Positions 45,351 to 54,215 of a DNA stretch of 64,000 bases are shown here, piece by piece (the stretch's first letter is position 1; each line of letters starts with the position of its first letter). The notes under the pieces are model-generated. The model searched no databases and was not told the origin of the DNA. It saw nothing but the letters and a program-made list of their open reading frames with translations. The stretch comes from Chitinophagaceae bacterium (lineage in GTDB: Bacteria; Bacteroidota; Bacteroidia; Chitinophagales; Chitinophagaceae). The position numbers and the translations under genes are program-made. The DNA lies in assembly GCA_947446645.1 (NCBI GenBank), contig CANFHA010000006.1, positions 124,001-188,000 on the forward strand, given 5' to 3'.

Positions 45351-45911
45351 ATGCTCACACCTTCTCTCAAAAAGAACGATAAACAAGCTAATCTGTTTAT
45401 CTGGACAGTATCTTTTGTAGTCTTTGCAGCTGTTGCTTTTCTGGTTAATTTCAAGCTTTTTAAGGGCGTTGATCTTGGCTTCAATGTACATCTGCTGGCC
45501 TTGTGCAATGCCGTTATCAATGGCGCAGTTTCTATTCTGCTGGTGTGGGCGTTGTTTGCAGTTCGCAGTAAACAATACATGCTCCACAAGCGTCTTATGC
45601 TCATTGCTATTTTGTTATCGGTGCTTTTCCTGGTCTCATACATAGGGCATCACCTTCTTGCCGATGAAACCAAGTATGGCGGCATACACGATGCTAAGTA
45701 CTTCATCTATCTTTTTATCCTTATCACCCACATTTTCCTTGCTACGATCATTTTGCCTTTTATTCTATTTACCGCTTACCGCTCGTTAACCGGTGAATAC
45801 GAAAAACACAAAAAACTAGCAAAATATACGTGGCCACTATGGCTTTATGTAAGTGTTACCGGCGTACTTGTTTACCTTATGATAAGCCCATACTACGTGC
45901 CACATTTATAA
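45351..45911 (+). CDS. DUF420 membrane protein
   Basis: A 186-residue membrane protein with about five hydrophobic segments and the DUF420 features HKRLMLIAILLSVLFLVSYI and HIFLATIILPFILFTAYR (histidines in helices). DUF420 proteins are found in oxidase operons of this phylum and are thought to help oxidase assembly. It closes the ctaB-cox-SCO operon, 24 bases after the SCO gene. Confidence 0.9.
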   Translation: MLTPSLKKNDKQANLFIWTVSFVVFAAVAFLVNFKLFKGVDLGFNVHLLALCNAVINGAVSILLVWALFAVRSKQYMLHKRLMLIAILLSVLFLVSYIGHHLLADETKYGGIHDAKYFIYLFILITHIFLATIILPFILFTAYRSLTGEYEKHKKLAKYTWPLWLYVSVTGVLVYLMISPYYVPHL

Positions 45912-46036
45912 GACCACCTCTACCCGGCCTACTTCCATTCCGGGCGATGAATAATTAAATTACCTCACCACCACATATTGTGGACCTTACCTTAAACGAA
46001 TTTGGGTTTGTCAGCCCTTCATGGTAATTTTACTAT

Positions 46037-46252
46037 ATGAAACGAATGGCGGTTATTCTTGGATTATTTCTTGTGCTGCTGGGAAACGTGTCCCATGGTC
46101 AGGGGTGTTCTGTTTGCACCAAAACGGCTGCAGGCCTTGAAGATAAAAGCGCAAAAGGCCTCAACGGTGGAATTATTTACCTTGCTTTTCTACCACTCAT
46201 ACTAATGGGCACCGTTGGTATCATCTGGTGGAAACACAATAGAACAGCCTGA
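46037..46252 (+). CDS. Small Cys-containing membrane protein
   Basis: A 71-residue protein: signal peptide ending VSHGQ, a short loop GCSVCTKTAAGLEDKSA with C-x-x-C, then one membrane segment (IIYLAFLPLILMGTVGIIWW). It lies about 125 bases after the oxidase operon. Small proteins like this are common next to Bacteroidota oxidase genes; a role in metal or redox handling is inferred from C-x-x-C and position only. Confidence 0.65.
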   Translation: MKRMAVILGLFLVLLGNVSHGQGCSVCTKTAAGLEDKSAKGLNGGIIYLAFLPLILMGTVGIIWWKHNRTA

Positions 46253-46297
46253 TAGGCTTTTAGATCTCTTAATTTCATTTCTTTAAAATTGATGTCC

Positions 46298-47035
46298 ATG
46301 AGACCTAATTTCTTATACCTGGCTACTATTGTGGTGGTCACCTTATGCCTGTTTTCATGCAAGCGAAACGTAAGGAAGGGTGAAGGCGCTAAGGGTACCG
46401 CTACACCGGCGGTAACTTCATTCAATGCCATAGACATAGACCTCTCTATAAAGGCAAACATAACTGTTCAAGCCGGCGCGCAGCCCAGTGTGCAACTTAA
46501 CGGTTACAAAAACCTGCTCGATCATATAAAAACAACAATAAAAGATAATACACTTTACATCACTTCTGACCTGGACGATATTTGGATCGTCAGTGGCGAT
46601 GACGTAGTTGCAACCATCATATTGCCGTCCTTAACCTCGCTTTCGTTATCAGGTGCGCCAGACGCCGATATTCATGGCAATATCACTGGTCCGGAATTTA
46701 ATCTTGATATCTCCGGCTCCAGCAAAGTGATCATCGACAATATCAATGTGGACACATTTACATCCGACGCTTCAGGGGTAGCAAACATTACCGTAAAAGG
46801 CGGTGCAGTAAAAAAAGCAACTTACGACCTGAGCGGTGCCGGTTCCATTGATGCCTTTCCTTTGCAATCGGAGGAGACCGAAGCTTCCATATCCGGCACT
46901 GGTAAAAGCGAGCTCACCGCGCTTAAAAAGCTGGATGCATCAATTAGCGGCGCCGGCTCTATAAAATACAAGGGGCACCCCACTGTGTCACAAGATGTGT
47001 CGGGCGTAGGGTCTATTACCGCAGTAGAAAATTAG
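46298..47035 (+). CDS. DUF2807 (head GIN domain) lipoprotein-like protein
   Basis: About 245 residues. N-terminal lipoprotein-type signal (FLYLATIVVVTLCLFSC) then a right-handed beta-helix-like DUF2807 domain rich in short repeats: SLSLSGAPDADIHG, LDISGSSKVII, YDLSGAGSIDA, ASISGTGKSEL, ASISGAGSIKYKG. These autotransporter-like proteins are common in Bacteroidota envelopes; function unknown. In-frame starts at TTG 46289, ATG 46292 and ATG 46298 are all possible; I use 46298, which starts the hydrophobic signal. Confidence 0.85.
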   Translation: MRPNFLYLATIVVVTLCLFSCKRNVRKGEGAKGTATPAVTSFNAIDIDLSIKANITVQAGAQPSVQLNGYKNLLDHIKTTIKDNTLYITSDLDDIWIVSGDDVVATIILPSLTSLSLSGAPDADIHGNITGPEFNLDISGSSKVIIDNINVDTFTSDASGVANITVKGGAVKKATYDLSGAGSIDAFPLQSEETEASISGTGKSELTALKKLDASISGAGSIKYKGHPTVSQDVSGVGSITAVEN

Positions 47036-47086
47036 CCCCATTTTTGTTTGCACGATTTTAGTATATTTATTGGTAAATAGATAGCT

Positions 47087-47536
47087 ATGCTGGCAAAATA
47101 CTCACTGCGAATAATTTTTCTGATCGCAATCTTTTTAGGTACACGCACATTATCCTTTGCCCAGGCAGATCCCCTGGAGCGCAACCTTTGGTATAACGAA
47201 GAGAAAACAGCCAAGATCCAGATATATAAAGCAACTGATGGGAAATTTTATGGAAAAGTAGTGTGGCTGAAGGTACCTGAGGTAGACGGAAAGCCTAAGG
47301 TAGACAAGAACAACCCCGATGACAAAAAGAAGAACGACCCTGTGCTGGGACTAGTACTGCTAAAAGGCTTTAAAAAAGACGGAGAAAAGGGGTACGATGA
47401 CGGTACTATATACGACCCAAAAAACGGAAAAACTTATAGCTGCAAAATAACCAACAAAGGAGATGTACTTGATGTGCGCGGCTATATAGGCTTCTCCTGG
47501 ATAGGCCGCACAACAGTGTGGACTAAGGCTGACTAG
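47087..47536 (+). CDS. DUF2147 exported protein
   Basis: A 149-residue protein with a signal peptide ending LSFAQ and the DUF2147 layout: ERNLWYNEEKTAKIQIYK at the start, a DDKKKNDPVLGLVLLKGFKK middle, and YSCKITNKGDVLDVRGYIG at the end (the GYIGFSWIGRT-type final strand). Such lipocalin-like proteins are widespread in Bacteroidota; function unknown. It ends convergently, overlapping the 3' end of the histidine kinase by four bases. Confidence 0.85.
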   Translation: MLAKYSLRIIFLIAIFLGTRTLSFAQADPLERNLWYNEEKTAKIQIYKATDGKFYGKVVWLKVPEVDGKPKVDKNNPDDKKKNDPVLGLVLLKGFKKDGEKGYDDGTIYDPKNGKTYSCKITNKGDVLDVRGYIGFSWIGRTTVWTKAD

Positions 47537-49383
47537 AGGTCAAATTCTATTCTGAACTCGGTCCCCTTATTTAGTTCACTGGTTACACTTATTTTGCCAC
47601 CTAGTGTCTCTACCTGGTTCTTTACCATATAGAGGCCAAGGCCCTTGCCTTCTACATGATTGTGAAATCTTTTGTAAAGGCCAAACATATCCTCACCTAT
47701 CCTGGCAAGGTCTATACCTAAGCCATTGTCGGTAAATGTAAGCACCAGCTTATTGCCTTCTACTTCGCTCCTTATTTTAATCACCGGATCCGTATGCTGC
47801 TGGCGGTATTTTATACCATTTGAGATCAGGTTATTGAAAATGCTGGTGATATAATTCTTCTGTGTATAATGCTCATCTATCAACGAAAAATCAGCGTCAA
47901 TAATGAATTTCTCATTATCCTGGTATTGGCTGATGCTCTCCTCGATATCATTCACCAACTTTGAAAACGTTACCGCTTCCTTCTTGTTATCTATCTTGTT
48001 TTTCAGGTGCAGAATATCGTTCAGATCCCGGATCACAGCATCGAGCCTGTGGGCCGACTGCGATATGCCCGCCACAATCTCCGCCTGCTCACTTTCGTTA
48101 AGATCAAATTTTGAAAGGATACCCGTTAATCCGATGAGGCTTGCCACGGGTGAACGCAAATTGTGCGATACGATATAGGTGAACTGTTCGAGCTCATTAT
48201 TCCGCTTTATCAGATCGCTCGCCATTTGTTCCCGCTGCACCTCGGCCTTCCACAGATCAGAAATATCCCGTATGATGGACATGATGGTCTGAATATTGCC
48301 ATGTTGATCTGTAAGCATAGAGTTGTACCAGTGGGTATGCAGCACCCTGCCATCTTTGGCGTAATTCCTGTTTGGCAAAGGGCGCATATCCGTAACTGCT
48401 TCCTGGCCCTGCAGGCACTCTCTCACTTTATCTATATCTTCAGTGTAGATCAGGAATTCCGGCAATATTTTACCTATCACCTCATCTTCCTGCCACCCAT
48501 AAATATCACTCGCACGCTTGCTCCAATACGTGATCTTCAAATCCCTGTCATATTCTATTACGGCCAGCGGGCTGTTATTGATGTGGTAATTCAGTCGCTC
48601 CTGCACGTGTTGATTTGCCGTTTCCGCATTTTTCAGCGAGGTCACATCAACAATGTAGCAGGAAATGCCCGTAACCTTTTCATCTACAAATATGGGGTTG
48701 AACCAGGAACGGAAATAAAACTTCTGGCCATTTACCTCAAAATCCGATTCCACTACCCGTTTATTACCGGCCAGCACATCATCAAGTATTTCATACTTCC
48801 TCTTCAGCTTTTGCGGATCAAGAAAAGCATACGCGGGTTCACCTGGCTCTGGACTACTACCACGAAAAATGTTGTAATATTTTACCAGCTCACTATTAAA
48901 TAATACCAGCCTCTTATCTGCATCCAGCAAAAATATGGCTCCGCCCATATTGTCAAAAAGCGCATGGAGCTGAGACTCATTTTTCCTGATCTCATACTGA
49001 GCATTCATTCGCTCCGTGATATCTATACCCATGCCAATCAGGCATCGCTTTCCTTCATAATTAACAACCCTTCCATTAAGATAAAAGGGTATCCTGGCCC
49101 CAAATTTATTGACTGTGGTTATTTCTATTTCTGCTGACCCTTCTCTAAACACTTTCTCTATCGTCTCCAAAATCCTTGCCCGATCATCGCCCTCAAAAAA
49201 ATCAACGGTATTAAGCTTGCTTATTTCATCGCCAAAATAGCCGGAAATATTTTCAAAATACTTGTTCCATCGAAGGTAATTTCCTTGTTCATCCTGAAGA
49301 TAAAATGCGCCCGGCAGGCTGTTTATAACAACATCAGATATTTCAGATTTTGTAAGGATTGGACCATCTACCTTCATTGCCAT
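47533..49383 (-). CDS. PAS-domain sensor histidine kinase
   Basis: A 616-residue cytoplasmic kinase with no membrane segment. Three PAS domains (about 10-130, 140-255, 270-385; the second has FLDADKRLVLFNSELV), a HisKA domain with FTYIVSHNLRSPVASL (His407), and a HATPase with N-box NNLISNGIKYR, DNGLGIDL and GKGLGLYMVKN. It should autophosphorylate on His407 and act with an unidentified regulator; no response regulator is adjacent. PAS input could be redox, light or ligand. All ATPase motifs are intact. Confidence 0.92.
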   Translation of the reverse strand: MAMKVDGPILTKSEISDVVINSLPGAFYLQDEQGNYLRWNKYFENISGYFGDEISKLNTVDFFEGDDRARILETIEKVFREGSAEIEITTVNKFGARIPFYLNGRVVNYEGKRCLIGMGIDITERMNAQYEIRKNESQLHALFDNMGGAIFLLDADKRLVLFNSELVKYYNIFRGSSPEPGEPAYAFLDPQKLKRKYEILDDVLAGNKRVVESDFEVNGQKFYFRSWFNPIFVDEKVTGISCYIVDVTSLKNAETANQHVQERLNYHINNSPLAVIEYDRDLKITYWSKRASDIYGWQEDEVIGKILPEFLIYTEDIDKVRECLQGQEAVTDMRPLPNRNYAKDGRVLHTHWYNSMLTDQHGNIQTIMSIIRDISDLWKAEVQREQMASDLIKRNNELEQFTYIVSHNLRSPVASLIGLTGILSKFDLNESEQAEIVAGISQSAHRLDAVIRDLNDILHLKNKIDNKKEAVTFSKLVNDIEESISQYQDNEKFIIDADFSLIDEHYTQKNYITSIFNNLISNGIKYRQQHTDPVIKIRSEVEGNKLVLTFTDNGLGIDLARIGEDMFGLYKRFHNHVEGKGLGLYMVKNQVETLGGKISVTSELNKGTEFRIEFDL

Positions 49384-49555
49384 ACTGCAACACTATGTTT
49401 AAAGTGAAAATTTATCACAAACTTTAATAGAATAGAGTAATATATGAAAATATCCGTACTGAATGGCTTATGCAAATCATTGATAAGTAGTCTAATGAAA
49501 ATATTATTATAGCTTTGAAGCCTTAATCATCTCGCCATTTGCGGCCGGAAGTCTT

Positions 49556-50122
49556 ATGAAGAAAAAAGTACTGTTCGTCCTTTTCGTTCTGTTCTCTATG
49601 TCGTGCTCCGTATCACGCGCACAGTACCTGGATCCTCATTATGCCATTTACCTTACCAGCCCACTGGGCTTGTTGTCTAAAGGTGGGCTGAAAGTAGAGT
49701 ACCGGATTAACATGCAGAATGCACTATTGCTGGGCTACACCCACTACTGGGGGTTTTTCCCGGGCTACCAGGGCAACCTTGAATACAGGAAGTACTTCCC
49801 TGCCCGCAAAAGCCTGTCTGAAAATTTCATTTATGCCAAAGCAGGTGTAGGCTTCGGGGATTATCAATATCTCAAAGATTATTACCAGCCGGATTTGTTT
49901 GGTGATGAGAAGAATACGTTTAAGGCTCCGGGCAACTATGTGCTGGCAGGCGGTGGCATTGGCCGGCATATCAACTTCGATTGGTTTTTTATTGAGCTGA
50001 ATGCCGGGCTTAAGTTTGCACAGGTAGTGGGGAAAACGCATGTTTACAACGAGCGTCTTTTCTATACAACCGGCCCTGGCTCTATAGTAGATTTCAACCT
50101 GCATTTCGGTGTTCAGTTTTAG
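49556..50122 (+). CDS. Predicted outer-membrane beta-barrel protein
   Basis: A 188-residue protein with a signal peptide ending SRAQ and a small barrel-like body (ALLLGYTHYWGFFPGYQGNL; YAKAGVGFGDYQYL; NYVLAGGGIGRHINFDWFFIELNAG shortened here) ending with VDFNLHFGVQF. Family unknown. The M14 peptidase gene starts 9 bases later, so they probably form an operon. Confidence 0.65.
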   Translation: MKKKVLFVLFVLFSMSCSVSRAQYLDPHYAIYLTSPLGLLSKGGLKVEYRINMQNALLLGYTHYWGFFPGYQGNLEYRKYFPARKSLSENFIYAKAGVGFGDYQYLKDYYQPDLFGDEKNTFKAPGNYVLAGGGIGRHINFDWFFIELNAGLKFAQVVGKTHVYNERLFYTTGPGSIVDFNLHFGVQF

Positions 50123-50131
50123 CACTTTACC

Positions 50132-51874
50132 ATGAAACATATTTTCCTGTTTGCAGTTGCGTTATTACTATGGGTATCCCCGGCACATGCCGTTGGCACT
50201 GATACAGCATTTATCACACCGTTTGAGCGGTCGAACGGTAAACAGACGGCTACGTACCTGGAGTCATTTAATTTTTATAAGAAACTACGCGACTCATTTC
50301 GCACCATTGCCCTTGGCGACCTCGGCACAACGGACATAGGCTATCCGCTGCGCTATGTGTCTTATTCGGGAGATGCAAATTTCAGTAAGGAGGATATAAA
50401 AAAAGAAAGTAAGGTTGTACTACTTATTAACAACGACATACACCCCGGCGAGCCTGATGGCGTGGATGCCAGCATGATGCTGATGCGCGACGCCGCAACA
50501 GGCAAAATAAAAGTACCAAAGAATGTAGTGCTGGTAGTGATACCCATGTATAACATAGGTGGAGCGCTGAATCGCAGCAGCAACAGCAGGGCTAATCAAA
50601 ATGGCCCTGAGAGCTACGGCTTTCGCGGTAATGCCCGCAACCTGGATCTGAACCGCGACTTTATAAAATGTGATGCTGCCGAAACAATAGGCCTTGAGGA
50701 GTTGTTTACAAAGATCAGCCCCGATATTTTTATTGACAACCATGTAAGCGATGGCGCAGACTACCAGCACATAATGACATTGCTGACCACGCAGCATGAT
50801 AAACTAGGCGGCGCAGCTGGTGATTATATGTACAATACTTTTACCCCTGCCTTATACAAAGCCATGAAAGAAAAGGGCTACGATATGGTGCCCTATGTAA
50901 ACGACTTTGATAAAACACCCGAAACTGGCTGGCGGGATTTTTTCGAATCGCCAAGGTTTTCCAGTGGTTACGCCGCCTTATTTGGCATACTTGCCTATGT
51001 GCCGGAGACACATATGCTTAAGCCATTTAAAGACCGCGTATCTGCCACTTATGCCCTTATGCAGTGCTTTATACAAGAAGCATCGGTACATGCAAAAGAG
51101 ATAAAGGCTGTAAGAGAGAAGGACCGGGCTAGCCTGGTGACTAAAAAAGAATTTCCGCTTGACTGGAAGGTTGACACCACCCGCTGCGACAGTATAACCT
51201 TTATGGGCTATGAAGGTGCGTATAAAACCAGCGAAGTATCTGGCCAGCCACGCTTGTATTATGACCATGAAAAACCCTTTACGAGGAAGATCCCATTTTA
51301 TGACCATTTCGTTCCTTCAAAAATTGTGACTGCCCCAAAGGCCTACATCATTCCTAAGACATGGGTGTCTGTTATCAGCCTGCTGCGCACCAATGGCGTC
51401 AACATCAGGCGCTTCAGCCGCGATACTACACTCACTGTTACCGCCTACCGTATAGATAATTATGAAACAGTACCCCACCCCTATGAAAGGCATTACCTGC
51501 ACAAAAACGTGCAGGTGACACCAAACAAAACAGCTATGCGCTTTACAGAAGGCGACTACTACATAAACCTGAACCAGCCCGCAAAGCGTTATCTTATTGA
51601 GACATTGGAGCCAACCGCACCGGACGCTTTCTTTGCATGGAATTTTTTTGACGGCATCCTGCAGCAAAAAGAAGGATATAGTGCTTATGTATTTGAAGAC
51701 ATAGCGGCGGAACTGCTGAAAAACGATGCCGCACTTAAAGCCATGCTGGACGATAAAAGAAAAAGCGACCCGGTATTTGCAGCAGACGGCGCTGCGCAAC
51801 TCGATTTTGTGTACAAGCATTCGCCTTACTTTGAGCCATCGTACCTCAGATATCCAGTGTATAGGTTAGAGTAA
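50132..51874 (+). CDS. M14-family zinc carboxypeptidase-like protein
   Basis: A 580-residue exported protein with a signal peptide (FLFAVALLLWVSPAHA). Zinc ligands are visible in NNDIHPGEPDGVDA (H-x-x-E) and NHVSDGADYQH (third His), with substrate-binding NLDLNRDFIK; a likely catalytic Glu lies in YVPETHML. The family cleaves C-terminal amino acids or trims peptides and glycopeptides in the periplasm. No T9SS signal is seen. The second half (about 330-580) has an uncharacterised beta-rich domain. Confidence 0.87.
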   Translation: MKHIFLFAVALLLWVSPAHAVGTDTAFITPFERSNGKQTATYLESFNFYKKLRDSFRTIALGDLGTTDIGYPLRYVSYSGDANFSKEDIKKESKVVLLINNDIHPGEPDGVDASMMLMRDAATGKIKVPKNVVLVVIPMYNIGGALNRSSNSRANQNGPESYGFRGNARNLDLNRDFIKCDAAETIGLEELFTKISPDIFIDNHVSDGADYQHIMTLLTTQHDKLGGAAGDYMYNTFTPALYKAMKEKGYDMVPYVNDFDKTPETGWRDFFESPRFSSGYAALFGILAYVPETHMLKPFKDRVSATYALMQCFIQEASVHAKEIKAVREKDRASLVTKKEFPLDWKVDTTRCDSITFMGYEGAYKTSEVSGQPRLYYDHEKPFTRKIPFYDHFVPSKIVTAPKAYIIPKTWVSVISLLRTNGVNIRRFSRDTTLTVTAYRIDNYETVPHPYERHYLHKNVQVTPNKTAMRFTEGDYYINLNQPAKRYLIETLEPTAPDAFFAWNFFDGILQQKEGYSAYVFEDIAAELLKNDAALKAMLDDKRKSDPVFAADGAAQLDFVYKHSPYFEPSYLRYPVYRLE

Positions 51875-51911
51875 CGATCCCAAATAGAACGAGCATTACC
51901 TGAAAGTCATC

Positions 51912-52748
51912 TTAAGGGTTGAGACCGGTAAGGGCTTTGTGCAATTTCACCACCTCTATGGCCTCTTTCACATCATGCACCCTTAGTATCGCCGCACCAT
52001 TCTGTAGCGCCACCATATTCAGTGCCGTCGTGCCATTCAGCGCATGTTCGGGGTTTACTTTCAGCGGTTTGCAAACCATTGACTTACGAGAGAGGCCTGC
52101 CAGTATTGGTTTGCCCAGTGCTTTAAAACCTGCTAGCTCCCGCAGCAAGGCAAAATTATGCTCCACAGTTTTTCCAAAACCAAACCCCGGATCAATAATA
52201 ACATCAGTAATCCCGGCGTCCTCACATTCCCTGCAAACATCCTGCAGATATTCAAGCACATCAGAAACTACATTACCATATGCCGGATTTAGCTGCATGG
52301 TCTGTGGAGTGCCTTGCATATGCATAGCTATATAAGGCACCTTTAGTTCGCCTACAGTACGCATCATTCCGCTATCGAGCCGGCCACTGCTTACATCATT
52401 CACTATGGCTACACCGGCCTCCACTGCCTCCTTCGCCACCCGGGCGTTGTACGTATCAATAGATAGCCACACTTCCGGGAAATGCCTGTGTACCATTTCC
52501 ACTACCGCCATCACCCTCATCAGTTCCTCATCTGCACTTAGCAGTTCCTGCCCTGGTTTAGTGCTTGCGCCGCCTATGTCCAGTATTGCGGCCCCGGCAT
52601 TTATCATGTCTGATGCAACCCTTAGCAGGCTTTCTGCATTACTATTACGTCCTTTGTTATAGAAACTATCGGGCGTGGCGTTAAGTATACCCATTACCAC
52701 CGGTTCGGATATATCTAAAAACCGTCCTTTGCTTTTCAGAATAGGCAA
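51912..52748 (-). CDS. folP: Dihydropteroate synthase
   Basis: A folate-pathway enzyme that joins 6-hydroxymethyl-dihydropterin pyrophosphate and p-aminobenzoate. Motifs: VMGILNATPDSF, DIGGASTKPG, VNDVSSG, DPGFGFGKTV and GLSRKSM, all of the TIM-barrel DHPS. The start is uncertain: there is no in-frame ATG before MGILNATPD. A TTG at 52748 gives 279 residues, the normal length, beginning PILKSKGRFLDI; the open frame runs on to a GTG at 52871, but that would enter the promoter region of the divergent DoxX gene. Confidence 0.93.
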   Translation of the reverse strand: MPILKSKGRFLDISEPVVMGILNATPDSFYNKGRNSNAESLLRVASDMINAGAAILDIGGASTKPGQELLSADEELMRVMAVVEMVHRHFPEVWLSIDTYNARVAKEAVEAGVAIVNDVSSGRLDSGMMRTVGELKVPYIAMHMQGTPQTMQLNPAYGNVVSDVLEYLQDVCRECEDAGITDVIIDPGFGFGKTVEHNFALLRELAGFKALGKPILAGLSRKSMVCKPLKVNPEHALNGTTALNMVALQNGAAILRVHDVKEAIEVVKLHKALTGLNP

Positions 52749-52891
52749 ATTATATTGTATGTTTGAGGGTAAAGTTAAACCGTTCCGCGGCTCTCTTGTT
52801 AACGTAAACCAAAATTTACAATTGCATAGGGCACTTTGAATGGCGTGGGCTAATTTTAGCCAGGTAAACACAAATTAATATTTTAGCAAAC

Positions 52892-54061
52892 ATGAAATAC
52901 ATCATCTGGGCATTCAGGATCATCATTGGCCTTCTATTCATTTTCTCCGGTCTCATAAAAGCCAACGACCCGCTGGGACTTACCTATAAGATGAATGAGT
53001 TCTTCGAGGTATGGAACATGAACTATATGGTGAAGTACACCCTGTTCCTCTCTGTATGCATGATCGCGTTTGAGATCATCACCGGCGTGGCTATGCTTGT
53101 GGGCAACTATTTCAGACTATATATTACCTTGCTGCTGCTCCTTAATATCTTTTTTACATTCCTTACGGGATATGCGCTGTACTCCGGCAAGATAAAAGAA
53201 TGCGGCTGCTTCGGTGATTGTATAAAGCTCAGCAATAGTGTCACCTTCTATAAAGATGTAGTGCTCTCTTCCATTGCGATTTTCCTGTTCATTTTCCGTT
53301 ACCGGGTATTCCCCGTTTTTCAACAAGCGGCTATCAATGCATCTATTGTTGGTGCAGCAGTGATCTTTGCTTTTGGCTTACAATGGTATACGCTTACGCA
53401 CCTGCCGATCAACCTGCCGGGCGCTCCCCTCTCCCTTTTCCACGATTGCCTGCCCTATAAACCAGGTAACAATATCTGGGAAAAAATGCAGCCAGGGAAA
53501 GATGCCGTAGCGCCCGTGTATAAAACCACATTTGTTTATGCTAAAAATGGCCTTGAAAAAACATTCGACGAAACTAACTATCCATGGCAGGACACCACAT
53601 GGAAAATAGTGGCTAACAAAACCAAGCATGAGCTGGTATCTGAAGGCTCGGGCCAGCCAGAGATACACGACTTCTCACTGACAGACTCTAATAACACAGA
53701 CCAGACCGAGGCAATACTTACGGCCAAGGGATATACATTCCTGTGGTTCCTTCGCGACCCGGAGACTTCGAAGAATGTAAATATGGACAGGCTACACAAT
53801 CTATCTGCCAAAGCTGCTGCTATGCACATACCCTTTTATGCCGCCTGCTCTGGCGATCGCGAGATATGTCGCACCTACCAGGAAGTCTGGAGCATGAAGG
53901 ATGTGCCCTTTATGATAATTGACGGAACAGTAAGCAAAACCGCTCTGCGCACTAATCCAGGGCTGATGTTGCTGAAAGATGGTGTAGTAGTGAAGAAGTG
54001 GAGCTACCTGGACTATCCAAAAGATATGACACTGGAGAACGGCACACTGAACCTGAAATAG
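52892..54061 (+). CDS. BT_3928-type DoxX-family membrane protein with thioredoxin-like C-terminus
   Basis: A 389-residue protein with four N-terminal membrane segments of the DoxX family (FRIIIGLLFIFSGLIKANDPLG at the start, with GCFGDC-type Cys pair around 110) and a C-terminal soluble domain (about 210-389; FLWFLRDPETSK, FYAACSGDREICRTY) that resembles a thioredoxin-like fold without a clear C-x-x-C. The arrangement is that of the Bacteroidota family named for Bacteroides BT_3928. DoxX proteins couple to thiol or quinone redox; exact role unknown. Confidence 0.82.
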   Translation: MKYIIWAFRIIIGLLFIFSGLIKANDPLGLTYKMNEFFEVWNMNYMVKYTLFLSVCMIAFEIITGVAMLVGNYFRLYITLLLLLNIFFTFLTGYALYSGKIKECGCFGDCIKLSNSVTFYKDVVLSSIAIFLFIFRYRVFPVFQQAAINASIVGAAVIFAFGLQWYTLTHLPINLPGAPLSLFHDCLPYKPGNNIWEKMQPGKDAVAPVYKTTFVYAKNGLEKTFDETNYPWQDTTWKIVANKTKHELVSEGSGQPEIHDFSLTDSNNTDQTEAILTAKGYTFLWFLRDPETSKNVNMDRLHNLSAKAAAMHIPFYAACSGDREICRTYQEVWSMKDVPFMIIDGTVSKTALRTNPGLMLLKDGVVVKKWSYLDYPKDMTLENGTLNLK

Positions 54062-54105
54062 TCCGTAAAATAATTTGATTTTACCGCTTAAGTGAGTGGG
54101 TTATT

Positions 54106-54133
54106 GTAGAGACGGAATGCATTCCGTCTCTAC
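54106..54133. repeat. Perfect 28-base palindrome
   Basis: GTAGAGACGGAATG (54106-54119) is directly followed by its exact reverse complement, CATTCCGTCTCTAC (54120-54133). It lies 45 bases after the DoxX gene. It could act as a terminator, though no T run follows at once, or as an interspersed repeat unit. Confidence 0.6.
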
Positions 54134-54215
54134 GTATTTTGGAAATACACCACCCTATGCTATACACGTATTAATCACACAAATGCACTAAATTTATTCA
54201 AACCAATCCACCAAA

